From an uncultured Lachnospiraceae bacterium (GTDB taxonomy: Bacteria; Bacillota; Clostridia; Lachnospirales; Lachnospiraceae), in the NCBI GenBank assembly GCA_902766655.1, contig CACXEL010000380.1:1-7524 (forward strand): a stretch of DNA of 7,524 bases, read 5' to 3'. Within the stretch, counting starts at the first letter, position 1; each line of letters begins with the position of its first letter. Shown in pieces: positions 6,225 to 7,524 of the stretch. A program made the position numbers and the translations under genes. The notes under the pieces were generated by a model. That model saw nothing but the letters and a program-made list of their open reading frames with translations, was not told the origin of the DNA and ran no database searches.

Positions 6225-7523
6225 TCAGTAGAGGATCTCGACTCCATTGAGTTCCTGGGCATCCGTCCACTTGGCGTTCCAGTCTTCCATGATCTCGTCA
6301 AAGGTCATGTCGCCGTTGGAGGCATGCTCCACGATGGCCTGGACCTTCTTGTCACCGCCGCTGTTGAAGTTCAGCTCAGAGTCGGCGTTCAGAGTAGACA
6401 TCAAATCCTCTTCTCCCTCCAGAGCCGGATCGTCGGACACATAATCGATGCCTTCGAAAGCTGCATAGAGTTCGGGATAATTGTTGTCAGCTGTTGAAAT
6501 CGGAATACCTGCCTCATTGAAGGAGAAGCCGGACTTTTCAGTCATCCACTTGATGAATATCATGGCAGCCAGCTTGTTGTCGTCACTGGAAGATGCGTTG
6601 ATCGCGAAGGCGTAGTCAGGGCCGGCGGAGGCATACTGGCTGCCACCCACGGTGATTGGGAAGCTCATGTAGCCGATATCCTCGGGGTGGTCGCCTGCGG
6701 CCTGCATCTGGGAGTAAGCCCAGCTGCCGAGGACCATGGTGCCGATCTCGCCCCGGTTGATCATACCCTTGCAGCCTTCCCAGTCGGTGGTGGTGTAGTC
6801 GTCTTCTGTCAGGCCTTCCGCGACCGCGTCATAGAGGACCTTGTAGACGTTGTAGGCGCCGCTGCCGTCGCCCGGATCGGAGAAGGGGTTGGCAGTGTGG
6901 GCCATCTTCTGGTTGGTGTAGGCGGCATCGCCTGTCGCTGTGCCTCCGATATAGGCATCCCAGGCGCCCATGGTCCAGCCAGCAGCATAGTTGGTGTAGA
7001 GCGGGATCGCGTCTGTCTTTTCTTTGATCAGCCTGAGGTCAGCGATGAACTCTTCGCCGGTCTTGGGAAGCTCTGTGATCCCCGCCTGCTCAAAGATCTT
7101 CTTGTTGTAGAGGACACCCTGGGCATTGGCCGTGCTCGGAATACCGTAGACAACGCCGCCGTACTGGGAGTTGGCAACGAAGCGGACCAGGGAGGATACC
7201 TCCTCAAGGCTTCCCATGGGCATGAAATAGTCAGCGTACTGGGAGCTGTCGATGGCAGGAATCATCATGACATCGCCCCAGTCACCGCCCTGCAGACGGA
7301 GCAGAGAGTCCTGGGCGTAATCGGTGATACCCTCGATATCCACCTCGATGCCAGGATAGGTCTCATGGAACGCATTCAGGTAGTCTGCCCAGGAGGTGCC
7401 GGGATAGGTATCCTGGAGCATATCCGTCCTGTGATTGAGCACCTTGATCGTAGCGGTGAGATCTGTTCCTGTCTCTCCGAGAACGACGGATGCGTAGCTA
7501 AGATCGCCCGCATCGACAGCCTC
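6225..7523 (-). CDS. Extracellular sugar-binding protein of CUT1 ABC importer (5' end outside window)
   Basis: Solute-binding protein, family 1 type; 432 residues are visible and the frame is still open at the right edge. The GTG at 7442 is internal: reading on upstream gives GETGTDLTATIKVLNHRTDM, the usual first beta strand, so the signal peptide and lipobox cysteine must lie beyond the window. Other family features: WADYLNAFHETYPGIEVDIE, GGDWGDVMMIP, YGIPSTANAQGVLYNKKIFE followed by AGITELPKTGEEF, the aromatic-rich TTDWEGCKGMINRGEIGTM and SWAYSQMQ, then AGPDYAFAINASSSD leading into FIKWMTEKSGF near the C-terminal lobe. The protein is acidic, as expected for an exported one. It would capture the oligosaccharide outside the cell and deliver it to the two permeases downstream. 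From the operon the ligand is probably a beta-manno-oligosaccharide, which the sequence alone cannot prove. Confidence 0.93.
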   Translation of the reverse strand, partial: EAVDAGDLSYASVVLGETGTDLTATIKVLNHRTDMLQDTYPGTSWADYLNAFHETYPGIEVDIEGITDYAQDSLLRLQGGDWGDVMMIPAIDSSQYADYFMPMGSLEEVSSLVRFVANSQYGGVVYGIPSTANAQGVLYNKKIFEQAGITELPKTGEEFIADLRLIKEKTDAIPLYTNYAAGWTMGAWDAYIGGTATGDAAYTNQKMAHTANPFSDPGDGSGAYNVYKVLYDAVAEGLTEDDYTTTDWEGCKGMINRGEIGTMVLGSWAYSQMQAAGDHPEDIGYMSFPITVGGSQYASAGPDYAFAINASSSDDNKLAAMIFIKWMTEKSGFSFNEAGIPISTADNNYPELYAAFEGIDYVSDDPALEGEEDLMSTLNADSELNFNSGGDKKVQAIVEHASNGDMTFDEIMEDWNAKWTDAQELNGVEILY

Positions 7524-7524
7524 A

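Noticed and set aside
1..7524. CRISPR array, tRNA/rRNA genes, insertion sequences, phage or toxin genes
   Set aside because: No regularly spaced repeats, no RNA gene signatures and no transposase-like frames were seen; nearly all of the sequence is used by the catabolic operon.

Overview
The window holds one dense gene cluster. All genes lie on the minus strand and are transcribed from high to low coordinates. In transcription order they are: a sugar-binding lipoprotein of an ABC importer (5' end outside the window), two CUT1-type (carbohydrate uptake transporter 1) permeases, a cellobiose/mannobiose 2-epimerase (AGE family), two glycoside phosphorylases of family GH130, and a class I mannose-6-phosphate isomerase that runs off the left edge. 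The isomerase has no stop codon inside the window and is easy to miss; I translated it by hand.

Together the genes describe a beta-mannan (manno-oligosaccharide) uptake and phosphorolysis operon of the kind known from Ruminococcus albus, Bacteroides fragilis and Roseburia intestinalis. Oligosaccharides are captured and imported. GH130_2 shortens beta-1,4-manno-oligosaccharides and releases mannose-1-phosphate. The epimerase turns mannobiose into mannosyl-glucose, and GH130_1 splits that into mannose-1-phosphate and glucose. After a phosphomannomutase step not encoded here, ManA moves the mannose into glycolysis as fructose-6-phosphate. Substrates are inferred from family resemblance recalled from memory; no search was run.

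The organism is probably a fairly GC-rich gut or rumen Clostridia member (Lachnospiraceae/Oscillospiraceae-like). The grounds are strong AGGAGG-type ribosome sites, a CUT1 importer without its own ATPase, the gene set, and GC-rich third positions. The exact taxon cannot be set from this window.

Layout: 6225-7523 binding protein; 6055-6224 a gap with a long terminator-like hairpin; 5077-6054 permease 1; 4301-5080 permease 2, cut short by an in-frame TGA, with its last 32 codons still readable down to 4202; 4118-4201 a gap with a strong stem-loop; 2885-4117 epimerase; 2733-2884 a gap with no clear element; 1551-2732 GH130_1; 532-1554 GH130_2; 1-528 ManA. Several junctions overlap by 4 bases (ATGA) or are a few bases apart, which points to translational coupling.

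The most notable points are the TGA at a conserved tryptophan position in permease 2 and the two intercistronic RNA structures. I see no clearly novel system; the pathway is a known one.
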